In this document: positions 35,827-44,810 of the stretch, piece by piece | Position numbering within the stretch: position 1 is the first letter of the stretch | Layout: every line of letters begins with the position of its first letter | Assembly (NCBI GenBank): GCA_025965155.1 | Contig: JAOPXN010000053.1 | Coordinates: 1-56,240, forward strand | Length of the DNA stretch: 56,240 nucleotides | From: Propionibacteriaceae bacterium | Lineage (GTDB): Bacteria > Actinomycetota > Actinomycetes > Propionibacteriales > Propionibacteriaceae | Reading direction: 5' to 3' | Notes under the pieces: generated by a model | Database searches by the model: none | The model's input: the letters and a program-made list of their open reading frames with translations, nothing else | Told to the model about the DNA's origin: nothing | Program-made: the position numbers and the translations under genes

Positions 35827-36944
35827 CAGCGGCCCGCCGATCGCAGGCTGGACTGGTGGTCGGACCAGCTGTTGATCAGATGCCGGGCGAACTGCTGATC
35901 CGCCAGCTGCGCGCAGCGCGCCCCGAAGACGATGTCCCCGGCCAGGTCGGGCTCGGCTGCGGCCAGCCCGCCGGCCAGGTCGTGCGCGGCGATCTGCTCG
36001 TGCATCGCATCGGCCACCACATGCTCGTCGAAGAAGCGGGCGGCTGCCTCGTCACCACCGAGCCGACGGTGACCGCGGCCGTACCGGCCGTTCGGTATCG
36101 ACGACGTCATCTCAAACAGCGCGAGATGGCCGACGAGTGCGCCGCGCCACCGACGGTTGAGCCCGAACATCGAGATGATGTTGCTGGACAGCAGGGTCAC
36201 GGCCGGCACCAGGTCCAGATAGTGCCCGTAGCCCGTCTCGAGCCCCCAGCTCCGCATCAGGGTACGGAACAACTCCGCGTGCATGGCCGCGGTTCGGCCC
36301 GACCCGTACTCATCGGACTGGATGGTGACCAGCGCCGACTTGACCGAGCCGCTCATCCGGGGAATCGCCCAGCTGTGCGGGTCAGCCTCCTTGAGATGGT
36401 AGATCGACCGATGGATCAAGAACTCCCGGAACTGCTCGGAGTCGGCCTCGCGCATCAACACCCCCGACAGCGAGGGTCCGTCGTCAGTGGCAGCAATGCT
36501 GTTCAGCCGGGCGATCACTGACGCCGGGTCCGGTTCGACCATGCTGTGCGGCGCGCCGATGGCCCCCGCAAGGCTGGTGCAGAGCAGGTGCTCCCACTCC
36601 TGGCGCGCGCGCAGCAGTTCCGGATGCCACTCCCAGTCTTCGGACACCTCCGCCAGACCCCGGTAATGCAGCTCGTAGCTCAGCCAGAGGGCAAGCTGTA
36701 AGTCATCGTCGAGGATGGCGGACTCGACCGGTCCCTGCCAGCGCAGCTCAGGCCGGGCCTCGGCCTCCCACCGCCCGATCTCCCAGGGATTGTGCAGCAG
36801 CAGCGCGATCAGCGCCGCCGACACCGGGCCGCGGGCTGCGGGCAGAGGGACAGGTCGGTCATGCAGCGACACGTCGTACCCGCCATGGACGTCGGACTGC
36901 GCTGCCAGCGGCGGCGTGGGGTTGGAGTCCATCTGCAAAGTCAC
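35823..36944 (-). CDS. Iron-containing redox enzyme (heme-oxygenase-like fold)
   Basis: A 373-residue, helix-rich protein. Putative metal-ligand segments are EYGSGRTAAMHAELF, GHLALFEMTSS and FFDEHVVADAMHEQIAAHDL, the E/H/D pattern of the heme-oxygenase-like diiron family. Known relatives carry out oxidative chemistry with a diiron cofactor; the substrate here is unknown. GTG 36944 (VTLQMDSNP) is preferred to a longer frame because GGAG is 8 bases upstream. It is translationally coupled to the CDGSH protein, which could donate electrons (inference). Confidence 0.82.
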   Translation of the reverse strand: MTLQMDSNPTPPLAAQSDVHGGYDVSLHDRPVPLPAARGPVSAALIALLLHNPWEIGRWEAEARPELRWQGPVESAILDDDLQLALWLSYELHYRGLAEVSEDWEWHPELLRARQEWEHLLCTSLAGAIGAPHSMVEPDPASVIARLNSIAATDDGPSLSGVLMREADSEQFREFLIHRSIYHLKEADPHSWAIPRMSGSVKSALVTIQSDEYGSGRTAAMHAELFRTLMRSWGLETGYGHYLDLVPAVTLLSSNIISMFGLNRRWRGALVGHLALFEMTSSIPNGRYGRGHRRLGGDEAAARFFDEHVVADAMHEQIAAHDLAGGLAAAEPDLAGDIVFGARCAQLADQQFARHLINSWSDHQSSLRSAGRW

Positions 36945-37170
36945 GATAGTTGCTCCACTGGGCGGCGGACTGAACGCAGGGGATCCTTCATTGGATGTCC
37001 TTCCGGGCGGACGAGCACGTCCCGCGCCTCGGTTGGACTGGAGAGGCAAACGGTTCCGTGGCTCGAAGCCATACATACGGATCACACATTCACCCCCTCC
37101 GTTCTGAAGGAGCAACTACCACCGTACAACGCCGGGCTGACAAAGTCAGCGAGGCCCCCGCCAGCCGGCG

Positions 37171-37995
37171 TTACGGTCCGGTAGTCTCCTCGGCGACCAC
37201 GACCATTGACTGGAGGTACGGGGCGCCGAAGGTGGTGGCCATCGCCACGTCGGAGGCATCGCGACCGCGTCCGATCAGCACCCGGCCCTTCCGCTTCTCG
37301 TTGTTACGCGGGTCGAAGGTCCACCAGCGGTCCCCCAGCCACACCTCCATCCAGGCCGCAAAGTCCATCGGCTGCGGTTTCGGTGCGACCTCGATCTCCG
37401 GCAGGTAGCCGAAGACGTAGCGCGCCGGGATGTTGAGGGCCCGGCAGAGGGAGATTGCCAGGTGTGTGAAGTCCCGGCACACCCCGTAACCCGAAGCGTG
37501 TACGTCGGCCGCCGTGCTGAGCGCCGTGCTGCTGCCGTACTGGAACTTCAGGTAGTTGTGCACGTAGTCGCAGATGGCCTGGACCCGCTGGTAGCCGCGG
37601 GGCATGGTGCCGAACCGCGACCACGCCTCGAAGCCCAGCACGTCTGGTAGAACGTACCGGCTCGGCAGGGTGTACATCAGCACCTCGTCAGGCAGCTCGT
37701 CCGGAAACAACTCGGGGGCATCCGGGTCGCTGTCCTCGGTGGCGTTGGGCACCTCCACCTGAGCCTGGTAGGTGAAGAGCGACTGACCGGCAGGTACGGT
37801 CAGCCGAAGGCACCGGTTCCCGTATGCGTCCACGTAGGGGCGACTGGGGCGCTGTGGCTCCATGCTGCAGTGCTCGTCCAACAGCTTGACGTCTTGGTCC
37901 AGCAGCGGCTGCACCAAAAACACAGCCGGCGTCTCGACGGCAGAGCTGTACGCAAACTCGCAGCCGAGCTGCAGCTGCAACGTATCTGGAGCCAT
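37171..37995 (-). CDS. Transglutaminase-like protein lacking the catalytic histidine
   Basis: A 274-residue protein of the transglutaminase-like superfamily. An N-terminal beta domain is followed by the catalytic core: the cysteine in GYGVCRDFTHLAISL (about residue 173) and the aspartate in WWTFDPRNNEK. The position normally holding the histidine (xxFHAWxEV) reads MDFAAWMEVWLG, so Ala replaces it. Relatives with the same C-terminal GRGRDASDVAMATTFG ending exist, and that subfamily varies at this position. Enzymatic activity is therefore doubtful. It starts 3 bases after the stop of a small acidic protein gene. Confidence 0.85.
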   Translation of the reverse strand: MAPDTLQLQLGCEFAYSSAVETPAVFLVQPLLDQDVKLLDEHCSMEPQRPSRPYVDAYGNRCLRLTVPAGQSLFTYQAQVEVPNATEDSDPDAPELFPDELPDEVLMYTLPSRYVLPDVLGFEAWSRFGTMPRGYQRVQAICDYVHNYLKFQYGSSTALSTAADVHASGYGVCRDFTHLAISLCRALNIPARYVFGYLPEIEVAPKPQPMDFAAWMEVWLGDRWWTFDPRNNEKRKGRVLIGRGRDASDVAMATTFGAPYLQSMVVVAEETTGP

Positions 37996-37998
37996 GCC

Positions 37999-38193
37999 TC
38001 AGCCCCGGTCGGTATCGATGTCGTCTTCCGGTTCGCTGTAGTCGCGCGGCGGCCCGTGCGGGATATGTTTCGCCGACTCGGCGTCGGGGATGACCTCGAC
38101 GTCGGCCGGCGTACCGTCCGGGTCGACCAGCGCGTCGAGGCGCTGGGTCTCGGAGATCTGGCCTTCGGAGTCGTCGTCAGGCTTGCGAGGCAT
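37999..38193 (-). CDS. Small acidic protein
   Basis: A 64-residue hydrophilic, acidic protein (MPRKPDDDSEGQISETQRLD, ending EPEDDIDTDRG). AAGGAA precedes the ATG. It lies between the dps and transglutaminase-like genes with short gaps, so it is probably co-transcribed. No domain was recognised; it is likely disordered. Confidence 0.6.
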   Translation of the reverse strand: MPRKPDDDSEGQISETQRLDALVDPDGTPADVEVIPDAESAKHIPHGPPRDYSEPEDDIDTDRG

Positions 38194-38241
38194 GAAGTTC
38201 CTTTGCGTGCGGGACCGGCGGATGGACGAGGAGGGCGCTAC

Positions 38242-38838
38242 TCAGGTCCGGGGCACGGTCCTGCTCGCCTTCTCTGCCGCACCCACCTCCGTCGTCTCCC
38301 CGGTGGTGGCGGTATAGCCTGCCTTGTTCTCCAGATGGGAGCGGATGAACCACTGGAACAGCTCGAGCTGCTTGGTGTGGCCGATCAACATGTCCTGGGT
38401 GATCGGGTCGATCTCACCGACGGAGTTGATTGCCTTTCGCTGGTCGGCGATCACTCCGTCGTACACCAGGTCAAGGGCAGCGAGGTGCTCGATTGTCAGG
38501 GCGCGCCCGAGCGAGTACTCGTTCCAGGTCCGGTCGGCTGCAATCGCGCCCGGCGTTCCGACCGGCGGTACGCCCAGGGTGGCCATCCGCTCGGCCGTCT
38601 CATCGACCATCTCCCGTACCGCATCGATCTGGGGGTCCAACATCTTGTGCACCCCGATGAAGTCCGGGCCAACCACGTTCCAGTGGGCGTGCTTCAAGGT
38701 GAGCTGGAGATCGTTCAGAGCGTGCAGCCGCAACTGCAAGGTCGCACCCACACCGTGCCCGTCCTCCAGGCTGAGCCCGGGAACGGTGAAGTCGCTGTCG
38801 GGGCCGGCTTTCGTGGTCGTCGTCTGTGCAGCCATCAT
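38242..38838 (-). CDS. dps: Dps family ferritin-like protein
   Basis: A 198-residue DNA-protection protein. The helix LTLKHAHWNVVGPDFIGVHKML and the following DAVREMVDETAERMATLG carry the histidines, aspartate and glutamate of the intersubunit ferroxidase site. It stores iron and detoxifies hydrogen peroxide in a dodecamer. A flexible C-terminal tail after ENKAGYTATTGE contains lysine and arginine and could touch DNA. GGAAGG lies five bases before the ATG. It leads a run of minus-strand iron/redox genes. Confidence 0.93.
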   Translation of the reverse strand: MMAAQTTTTKAGPDSDFTVPGLSLEDGHGVGATLQLRLHALNDLQLTLKHAHWNVVGPDFIGVHKMLDPQIDAVREMVDETAERMATLGVPPVGTPGAIAADRTWNEYSLGRALTIEHLAALDLVYDGVIADQRKAINSVGEIDPITQDMLIGHTKQLELFQWFIRSHLENKAGYTATTGETTEVGAAEKASRTVPRT

Positions 38839-38973
38839 CCATGCCTTCCATCCGAGTGGTCGAGACTGTGATCAGATCACCCACTTTACGAGGTGACCCG
38901 GCCACCGCCGCGGCGGGTGCTGCATGGCCCGGAAGCGGTCGACATCTCGATCGACAGCGCCGGGGGAGGCGGC

Positions 38974-41463
38974 TCAGTTGCCCTTCTTCTTCTTCTCCTG
39001 GTCCTTCTTCTTCTGCTCGGCTTTCTTCTTTGCCTCGGCCTTCTTCTTCTCCTCGGCCTTCTTCTCCTTCGCGCGGCGCTCCTCGGCGCGCTTCTCGGCG
39101 CGGCGCTCGGCGGCCCGCTGGCGCGCTTGGCGTACGGCCGGATTCTCGCCGCGGGAGTAGTCGGCGTAGATGGTGCTGAACTCGGGCACCCTGCCACCGC
39201 CCGGGGAGAACCCGATGAAGTTGTACCGCGGCACCCGGCTGCTGTAGCGGTACCGCGTCTCCACCGTGAAGCCTTCCTTTTCTAGCTTCTTCGTGGCGGC
39301 CCTGATGCCGAGCCCGCCGATGTGAGGCATCGAGACGAAACGACCGTTCAGAACCTTGTTGGACGGACTCTTGAAGCCGGTCTTCTTGATGCCCTTCAAG
39401 TAGGAGTCCATGGTGGGCTTCCAGATCTTCATCCCCGCGTCGCCACTGCCGGACCCCTCCAGGAAGGTGCCGCTCTTCGGCAGCTGGAAGTTCTTGACAC
39501 CGCTCTTGCGGAAGCCCGGCTTGCCCTTGCGGAACGGCTTCTTCTGGTTGTCGATGGAGATCATCGCCACCCCCGCGATCCTGGGGGTGTAGCCGACGAA
39601 CCAGACTGCCTCGTTGCTGTCGATCGTCCCGGTCTTGCCGGCTTGGGGCCGGTGGTCGGCGGTCAGCGCACGGCGGCCGGTCCCCTTGGTCATCACCGAA
39701 CCGAGGAGCTTGTTCATGCCGTCCGCGACGTCGGTGGAGATGACCCGCTTGCAGCCTGCGTCCGGGACGGCCAGCTTCCTGCCGTCCCGGGTGGTGATCT
39801 TCGAGACGATGATCGGGTTGCAGTGGATGCCGCGGGCAGCGAATGTGGCGTACGCCTCCGCCATCGACAGCGGGCTGACCTCCACCGAGCCGAGCGTGAA
39901 CGCGGGCTTGTCCTGGTAGTAGTCGACCAGGGGTCGGTTCGGCGCGCTGCTCTTCACACCGAGCTTCTTGGCCATCTTGGTGACCCGGCACATTCCGGTA
40001 GCCAGCTCGAGCTGGACGAAGTAGGTGTTGACCGACATCTCAGCGCCCCGGTACATGTTCATTACGCCGTTGGTGCCGGTGGAGTTGGTCACCTTCCATG
40101 AGCCGTAGACGTTCTCTCTGCCGTCACAGGACTCGAAGCTCTTGCCCGAGAAGTTCATCGTCCGGCGAGCATTGAACTTCTTGCTCAGCGGGATGCCCTT
40201 CTCCAGTGCCGCGGCCGCGGTGAACGCCTTGAACGTCGAGCCGGCCTGATACCCCTGGATGCCACCCATGGACGGTTCCACCGAGTAGTTCCAGTAGGTC
40301 TCACCCTTCTTTGCGTTAGCGCCCATCACCGGGCGGCTCTGCGCCATGGCGATGATCTGCCCTGTGCCCGGCTCGATCATGTTCATGGTCGAGATGACCG
40401 GGTCGCGTGCGTCGACGACCGAGCTGACCGACTTCTGAGCCTTCTTCTGAGTCTTCGGGTCGATTTTCGTCTCGATCGTGAGACCGCCCCGCTTCAGCAG
40501 GTTCATCCGGTCCTCGACCGTCTTACCGAGGCTCGGCGTGTTCTCCAGGGTCTTGACGACGTACTGGCACAGGAAGGGGAACTTGCTGCCGACGCAGCCG
40601 TTGCGCAGCGGGCGGATCTTGTCGGCGTCGAACTTCACCGCCTTGACAGCCTTAAGCTCGTCGGTGGTGATCAGCTTGAGCTCGGCCATCCGGTTGGCCA
40701 CCACGTCACGCCGGTCAAGCGCAGCAGCGCGGTTGGTCACCGGATTGTTGGCGTCCGGGTTCTGAACCAACCCGGCGAGCATGGCGGCCTGAGACAGCGT
40801 CAGCTTGTTGGCTGGGGTGCGGAAGTAGTACCGGGCGGCGGCTTCGACGCCGTAGTTCCCCTGACCGAAGTAGGCGATGTTGAGGTAGCGCTCCAGGATC
40901 TGGTCCTTGGACAGCTTCTCCTCCAGGGCGATCGCGTAGCGCAGCTCCTGGATCTTCCTGGCGTACGTGGTCTCCTGCGCCGCCTTGATGGCCGCCTCGT
41001 CGCCGGCCTGCCGGGCGTTCTCGACCTGCACCATCTTCACGTACTGCTGCGTGATGCTGGAACCGCCCTGAGTCCCGCTGGAGGAGGTGGAGTTGCGAAT
41101 CAGAGCGCGCAGGGTGCCCTTGAAGTCCATCGCGCCGTGCTCGTAGAACCGGTGGTCCTCGATCGCTAGCATGGCGTGCCGCATGACCGGAGCGACCTTC
41201 TTCAACGGGACGTAGACCCGGTTCTGGTCGTAGACGTAGGCGAGCACGGAGCCGTCTCCGAGCAGGATCTTGGACCGCTGAGGCTGGGCGGAGATCTCCA
41301 GCGCGGCGGGGATGCTTTTCATCTCCCCCGCCGCTGCGCGCGTGCTCAACCCGGCGATTCCGGCCGCCGGAACGAAGAGCGCAGCTACCAGCACACCCGC
41401 CAGCGCGCTTACCACGACGAACATGATCGTGGAGTAGACGATGCTGAGGGGTTTGACGGACAT
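38974..41463 (-). CDS. Class A penicillin-binding protein (PBP1A/PonA-like)
   Basis: An 829-residue bifunctional peptidoglycan synthase. An N-terminal membrane anchor (about residues 9-32) precedes the glycosyltransferase domain with AIEDHRFYEHGAMDFKGT and GGSSITQQYVK. The transpeptidase domain has the serine motif STFK, SVN and KTGT (AGKTGTIDSNEAVWFVGY). A PASTA-like segment (MPHIGGLGIRAATKKLEKEG) follows near residue 720. The last 55 residues or so are almost only Lys, Glu, Arg, Ala and Gln. It polymerises and cross-links the cell wall outside the membrane. It is a monocistronic gene divergent from the flavin reductase. Confidence 0.95.
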   Translation of the reverse strand: MSVKPLSIVYSTIMFVVVSALAGVLVAALFVPAAGIAGLSTRAAAGEMKSIPAALEISAQPQRSKILLGDGSVLAYVYDQNRVYVPLKKVAPVMRHAMLAIEDHRFYEHGAMDFKGTLRALIRNSTSSSGTQGGSSITQQYVKMVQVENARQAGDEAAIKAAQETTYARKIQELRYAIALEEKLSKDQILERYLNIAYFGQGNYGVEAAARYYFRTPANKLTLSQAAMLAGLVQNPDANNPVTNRAAALDRRDVVANRMAELKLITTDELKAVKAVKFDADKIRPLRNGCVGSKFPFLCQYVVKTLENTPSLGKTVEDRMNLLKRGGLTIETKIDPKTQKKAQKSVSSVVDARDPVISTMNMIEPGTGQIIAMAQSRPVMGANAKKGETYWNYSVEPSMGGIQGYQAGSTFKAFTAAAALEKGIPLSKKFNARRTMNFSGKSFESCDGRENVYGSWKVTNSTGTNGVMNMYRGAEMSVNTYFVQLELATGMCRVTKMAKKLGVKSSAPNRPLVDYYQDKPAFTLGSVEVSPLSMAEAYATFAARGIHCNPIIVSKITTRDGRKLAVPDAGCKRVISTDVADGMNKLLGSVMTKGTGRRALTADHRPQAGKTGTIDSNEAVWFVGYTPRIAGVAMISIDNQKKPFRKGKPGFRKSGVKNFQLPKSGTFLEGSGSGDAGMKIWKPTMDSYLKGIKKTGFKSPSNKVLNGRFVSMPHIGGLGIRAATKKLEKEGFTVETRYRYSSRVPRYNFIGFSPGGGRVPEFSTIYADYSRGENPAVRQARQRAAERRAEKRAEERRAKEKKAEEKKKAEAKKKAEQKKKDQEKKKKGN

Positions 41464-41545
41464 GCGCTTCAGCGTACGAAAACTGCTGCTGGAAGGAAAC
41501 CTGTCTCACCGAAACGATGCCGACTTGTGCTAAGAACTGACTCCC

Positions 41546-42154
41546 ATGTACTTCTACCGCCCGGCGGAGGGTCACGGACTACGCCATGACCCCTTCAACG
41601 CCCTCGTCGCACCCCGCCCGATCGGCTGGATCTCGTCCCGGGATGCCGGCGGCGTGCTTAACCTCGCGCCGTACAGCTTCTTCAATGCCTTTAACTACAC
41701 CCCGCCGATCATCGGCTTCGCCAGCGTCGGCCACAAGGACAGCGTGTCCAACATCGAGCAGACCCACGAGTTCGTCTGGAACCTTGCGACCCGCGAGCTG
41801 GCCGAGGCAATGAACGCAACCTCGGCGACCGTCCCGCCGAGGGTCGAGGAGTTCGCTCTGACCGGGCTGACCGCCGCGCCCTGCCGGGTGGTGGGCGTGC
41901 CGAGGGTTGCCGAGTCACCGGTCTCGATGGAGTGCCGGCTGTCGCAGCTCGTTCGGCTGACCGGGGCCGACGGCACGGTGACCGACACCTGGATGGTGTT
42001 CGGCGAGGTGGTTGGTGTGCACATCCGCGAGGACCTGCTGGAGGACGGAGTGTACGACACCGCCAAGGCCCGCCCGGTGCTCCGCGGCGGCGGACCGACT
42101 GCCTACTTCGAGATCGGGCCCGAGGCCCGCTTCGACATGGTCCGGCCACGCTGA
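41546..42154 (+). CDS. Flavin reductase family protein
   Basis: A 202-residue FMN-binding split-barrel protein. MYFYRPAEGHGLRHDPFNAL is followed by RPIGWISSRDAGGVLNLAPY and SFFNAFNYTPPIIGFAS, a pattern of the flavin-reductase-like (DIM6/NTAB) family. These proteins bind FMN and reduce it or small substrates with NAD(P)H. No monooxygenase partner is adjacent. No clear ribosome site precedes the ATG, so a leaderless message is possible. Confidence 0.88.
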   Translation: MYFYRPAEGHGLRHDPFNALVAPRPIGWISSRDAGGVLNLAPYSFFNAFNYTPPIIGFASVGHKDSVSNIEQTHEFVWNLATRELAEAMNATSATVPPRVEEFALTGLTAAPCRVVGVPRVAESPVSMECRLSQLVRLTGADGTVTDTWMVFGEVVGVHIREDLLEDGVYDTAKARPVLRGGGPTAYFEIGPEARFDMVRPR

Positions 42155-42216
42155 CCGGTGGGCTGCCGTGCCGGCGTACTGGCCGCCGCGGGCCGACGGC
42201 AAGTGACAACAAACGG

Positions 42217-42226
42217 CAACCGATTG
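42217..42226. promoter_or_regulatory. Candidate LacI-type operator before uxaC
   Basis: CAACCGATTG differs by one base from the perfect palindrome CAACCGGTTG found before the sugar-binding protein gene at 47043. It lies 34 bases upstream of the uxaC ATG. The central CG is typical of LacI-family operators. Two LacI genes lie nearby. Confidence 0.4.
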
Positions 42227-42259
42227 ATGTGACCTGACCACCGTCCGCAGGATGTGACC

Positions 42260-43678
42260 ATGCCATCCAGCCCAGCACTAAAGCTGCACCCCGACCGGCT
42301 GCTTCCAACCGAACCCGCGGTCCGCGCCATCGCCCGGGAGCTGTACGAGTCGGTCAGGCAGCTGCCGATCATCTCTCCACACGGGCACGTGCCGGCGCAG
42401 TGGCTGGCCGATGACATCCCCTTCACCGACCCCACCTCGTTGTTGATCACGCCCGACCACTACGTCAACCGGCTGATGCACGCCCATGGCGTGGACCTTT
42501 CCGAGCTCGGCGTGGGCCGGGGGCCGCTGACCGCTGAGGAGTCCCGTCAAGCGTTCCGGATCGTCTGCGCCAACTGGCACGTCTACCGCGGCACACCCGT
42601 CCGCTTCTGGTTCGACTCGCAGCTGGCCGACATCTTCAACGTCACTGTGCGACCGTCTGCCGACACGGCGGACCGGATCTACGACCAGATCCAGGAGTGT
42701 CTGGACTCGCCGGAGTTCCGGCCGCGTGCACTGTACGACCGCTTCAACATCGAGGTGCTGGCGACCACGGACGACCCGTGCGACGACCTGGCTGCGCACC
42801 GCCGCCTCCGCGACGACGACAGCTGGTCCCGCCGGGTGATCCCGACGTTCCGCCCGGACCGCTACCTGGAGGCGGCCTCCCCCGGCTGGATCGACACCGT
42901 GGACCGGCTGGCGGAGGTGTCCGGGGTGGACACTTCCGACTACGCCGGCTTCATCGCCGCCCTGGAGAACCGCCGGCGCTACTTCGTCGACCACGGCGCC
43001 GTCTCCTCCGACCACTCCCATCTCGACGCCCGGACCGACCTCCTCGAGCCGGCTGAGGCTGAGTACCTGTTCAACCTCGCTCGCAAAGGTGAGATCGCCG
43101 AGCACGAGGCGACCATGCTGCGGCGCCACCTGATATCGGAAATGGCCAGGATGGCCTGCGACGACGGGCTGGTGATGACTATGCATCCAGCGGTGCGGCG
43201 CAACCACCACCTGCCGACCTTCGAGTCGTATGGTGCGGACGTCGGCACCGACATCCCCGTACGCGTGGAGTTCACCGACGCGCTGCGGCCGATGTTGAAC
43301 CGGTACGGAACCCACCCGAACTTCCAACTGGTGGTTTTCACGCTGGACGAGACGGTTTTCTCCACCGAGCTAGGACCGCTTGCGGGGTTCTACCCGTCGG
43401 TATATGCCGGAGCTCCGTGGTGGTTCATCGACGCACCGGAGGCTATCCGGCGCTACCGGGCAGCGATTACCGAGTCCGCCGGCTTCACCAAGACCTCTGG
43501 CTTCATCGACGACACCCGCGCCTTCTGCTCCATCCCAGCCCGGCACGACATGTCGCGGCGGCTGGATGCCAGCTTCGTCGCCCAACTCGTGGCAGAACAT
43601 CGGCTGGATGCCGACGAGGCGTTGGAGACCGTGCACGACCTGGTCGTCACCAACCCACGGCGGGCGTTCAAGCTCTGA
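42260..43678 (+). CDS. uxaC: Glucuronate isomerase
   Basis: A 472-residue amidohydrolase-fold enzyme that converts D-glucuronate to D-fructuronate (or galacturonate to tagaturonate). The N-terminal metal site is in LPIISPHGHVPAQWL. Characteristic segments are FNIEVLATTDDPCDDLAAH, VIPTFRPDRYLEA, DHGAVSSDHSHLDA and TKTSGFIDDTRAFCSIPARH. Length is normal. ATG 42260 has AGGA seven bases upstream; an in-frame GTG 42254 is too close to it. The 3' end overlaps that of the convergent lacI gene by 11 bases. It opens the uronate/sugar catabolic block. Confidence 0.95.
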   Translation: MPSSPALKLHPDRLLPTEPAVRAIARELYESVRQLPIISPHGHVPAQWLADDIPFTDPTSLLITPDHYVNRLMHAHGVDLSELGVGRGPLTAEESRQAFRIVCANWHVYRGTPVRFWFDSQLADIFNVTVRPSADTADRIYDQIQECLDSPEFRPRALYDRFNIEVLATTDDPCDDLAAHRRLRDDDSWSRRVIPTFRPDRYLEAASPGWIDTVDRLAEVSGVDTSDYAGFIAALENRRRYFVDHGAVSSDHSHLDARTDLLEPAEAEYLFNLARKGEIAEHEATMLRRHLISEMARMACDDGLVMTMHPAVRRNHHLPTFESYGADVGTDIPVRVEFTDALRPMLNRYGTHPNFQLVVFTLDETVFSTELGPLAGFYPSVYAGAPWWFIDAPEAIRRYRAAITESAGFTKTSGFIDDTRAFCSIPARHDMSRRLDASFVAQLVAEHRLDADEALETVHDLVVTNPRRAFKL

Positions 43679-44726
43679 CCGGTCCGCTGGAGTCCCGGAT
43701 GATGAGCCGGGCCGGCAGCCGGATCGGTTCCACGGGCCCACGCTCTGGCCGCCGGGTGTTTCTGAGGAGGTGGCTGACTGCCGCGGAGCCCAGGCTGACC
43801 AGCGGGAGGGCGATGGTGGTGAGCTGCGGCTCCACCAAGGTGGCGTCGACGATGTTGTCGAAGCCGATCACGCTGACGTCGTCGGGCACCCGGCGCCCAG
43901 CGGCCGAGACTGCCCTGATGAAGCCGATGGCCAGCAGGTCGTTGTAGGCGATGACGCCCGACGTCGGGTTCAGCAGCCACTGCTCTGCGGCCGCCGCACC
44001 GCCTCGCAGGGTCGGCAGGAACGGACCGATCCGACGGATTCTCAGATCGAGCTCGAGACCTGCCTCGCGCAGCCCCCGCCAGCGCATGCCGTCACTCCAC
44101 GAGGCCTCGGGCCCCGCCAGGTAAGTGATCGACCGATGGTTCAGCCCCGCCAGATGCTCGGTGGCCTGGTTGATGGCCTTCACATTGTCGCCGGCGACCG
44201 AGGGCACCTGCCCGACCATCCGGTTCAGCACCACCAGCGGCGTCCGCTTGGCCAGCGTCCGGATGTCGGAGTCGGACATCCGCGAGGAGGTCAGGATGGT
44301 TCCATCGACGGCAGGCATGACCCGGTCGAGGGCATCCCTCTCAGCCTGCTCGGACTCCTGAGTCTCGATAACCAGCAGCGTGTAGCCGCTGAACGCGGCC
44401 GCTCGCTCGGCCCCCCGGATCATGCCGAAGAACACCGGGTTGGTGATGTCGGCGACGATCATCGCCAACATCGACGTGCCCTGCTCCGGTGCGCGCCGCT
44501 CCAAGGTGAGGGACCGGTAGCCGATCTCGCCGGCCACCTTGCGGATGTGCTCGGCCGTCTTGAAGCTCACCCGTCCGGGCTTGGACAGCGCCCGCGACAC
44601 CGTCGACGCAGCGACACCGGCGGCTCTGGCCACGTCGTAGATAGTGACGGATCCGGTGTCGGAGGTGGCGTCGGCATCGCCGGCGGCTCCGGCGCCCAGC
44701 GTATTCAGATTTTCGTGAGTGCTCAT
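43668..44726 (-). CDS. LacI family transcriptional regulator
   Basis: A 352-residue repressor-type protein. The helix-turn-helix and hinge helix are at about residues 27-80 (TIYDVARAAGVAASTVSRAL, then KTAEHIRKVAGEIGYR). The sugar-binding periplasmic-type domain has LAMIVADITNPVFFGMIRG and VSVIGFDNIVDATLVEPQLT. An unusually long leader of about 26 residues precedes the HTH. It lies between convergent uxaC and the divergent IolE-like gene, so it probably controls this sugar block in response to a uronate or inositol-type sugar (inference). ATG 44726 is preferred over a longer frame. Confidence 0.92.
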   Translation of the reverse strand: MSTHENLNTLGAGAAGDADATSDTGSVTIYDVARAAGVAASTVSRALSKPGRVSFKTAEHIRKVAGEIGYRSLTLERRAPEQGTSMLAMIVADITNPVFFGMIRGAERAAAFSGYTLLVIETQESEQAERDALDRVMPAVDGTILTSSRMSDSDIRTLAKRTPLVVLNRMVGQVPSVAGDNVKAINQATEHLAGLNHRSITYLAGPEASWSDGMRWRGLREAGLELDLRIRRIGPFLPTLRGGAAAAEQWLLNPTSGVIAYNDLLAIGFIRAVSAAGRRVPDDVSVIGFDNIVDATLVEPQLTTIALPLVSLGSAAVSHLLRNTRRPERGPVEPIRLPARLIIRDSSGPVRA

Positions 44727-44750
44727 GGTCCAACCCCACCGTCGCACCGC

Positions 44751-44766
44751 TTGCAACTATTGGCAA
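44751..44766. promoter_or_regulatory. Candidate operator between lacI and IolE-like gene
   Basis: TTGC-(8)-GCAA inverted repeat within TTGCAACTATTGGCAA, in the short gap between two divergent genes. Position and shape suit a LacI-family operator controlling both genes. The inner bases are only partly symmetric. Confidence 0.35.
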
Positions 44767-44810
44767 CTGATGGCGCAGCCCACGCCAGCGGTGCAGAAAT
44801 GGTGGACACC

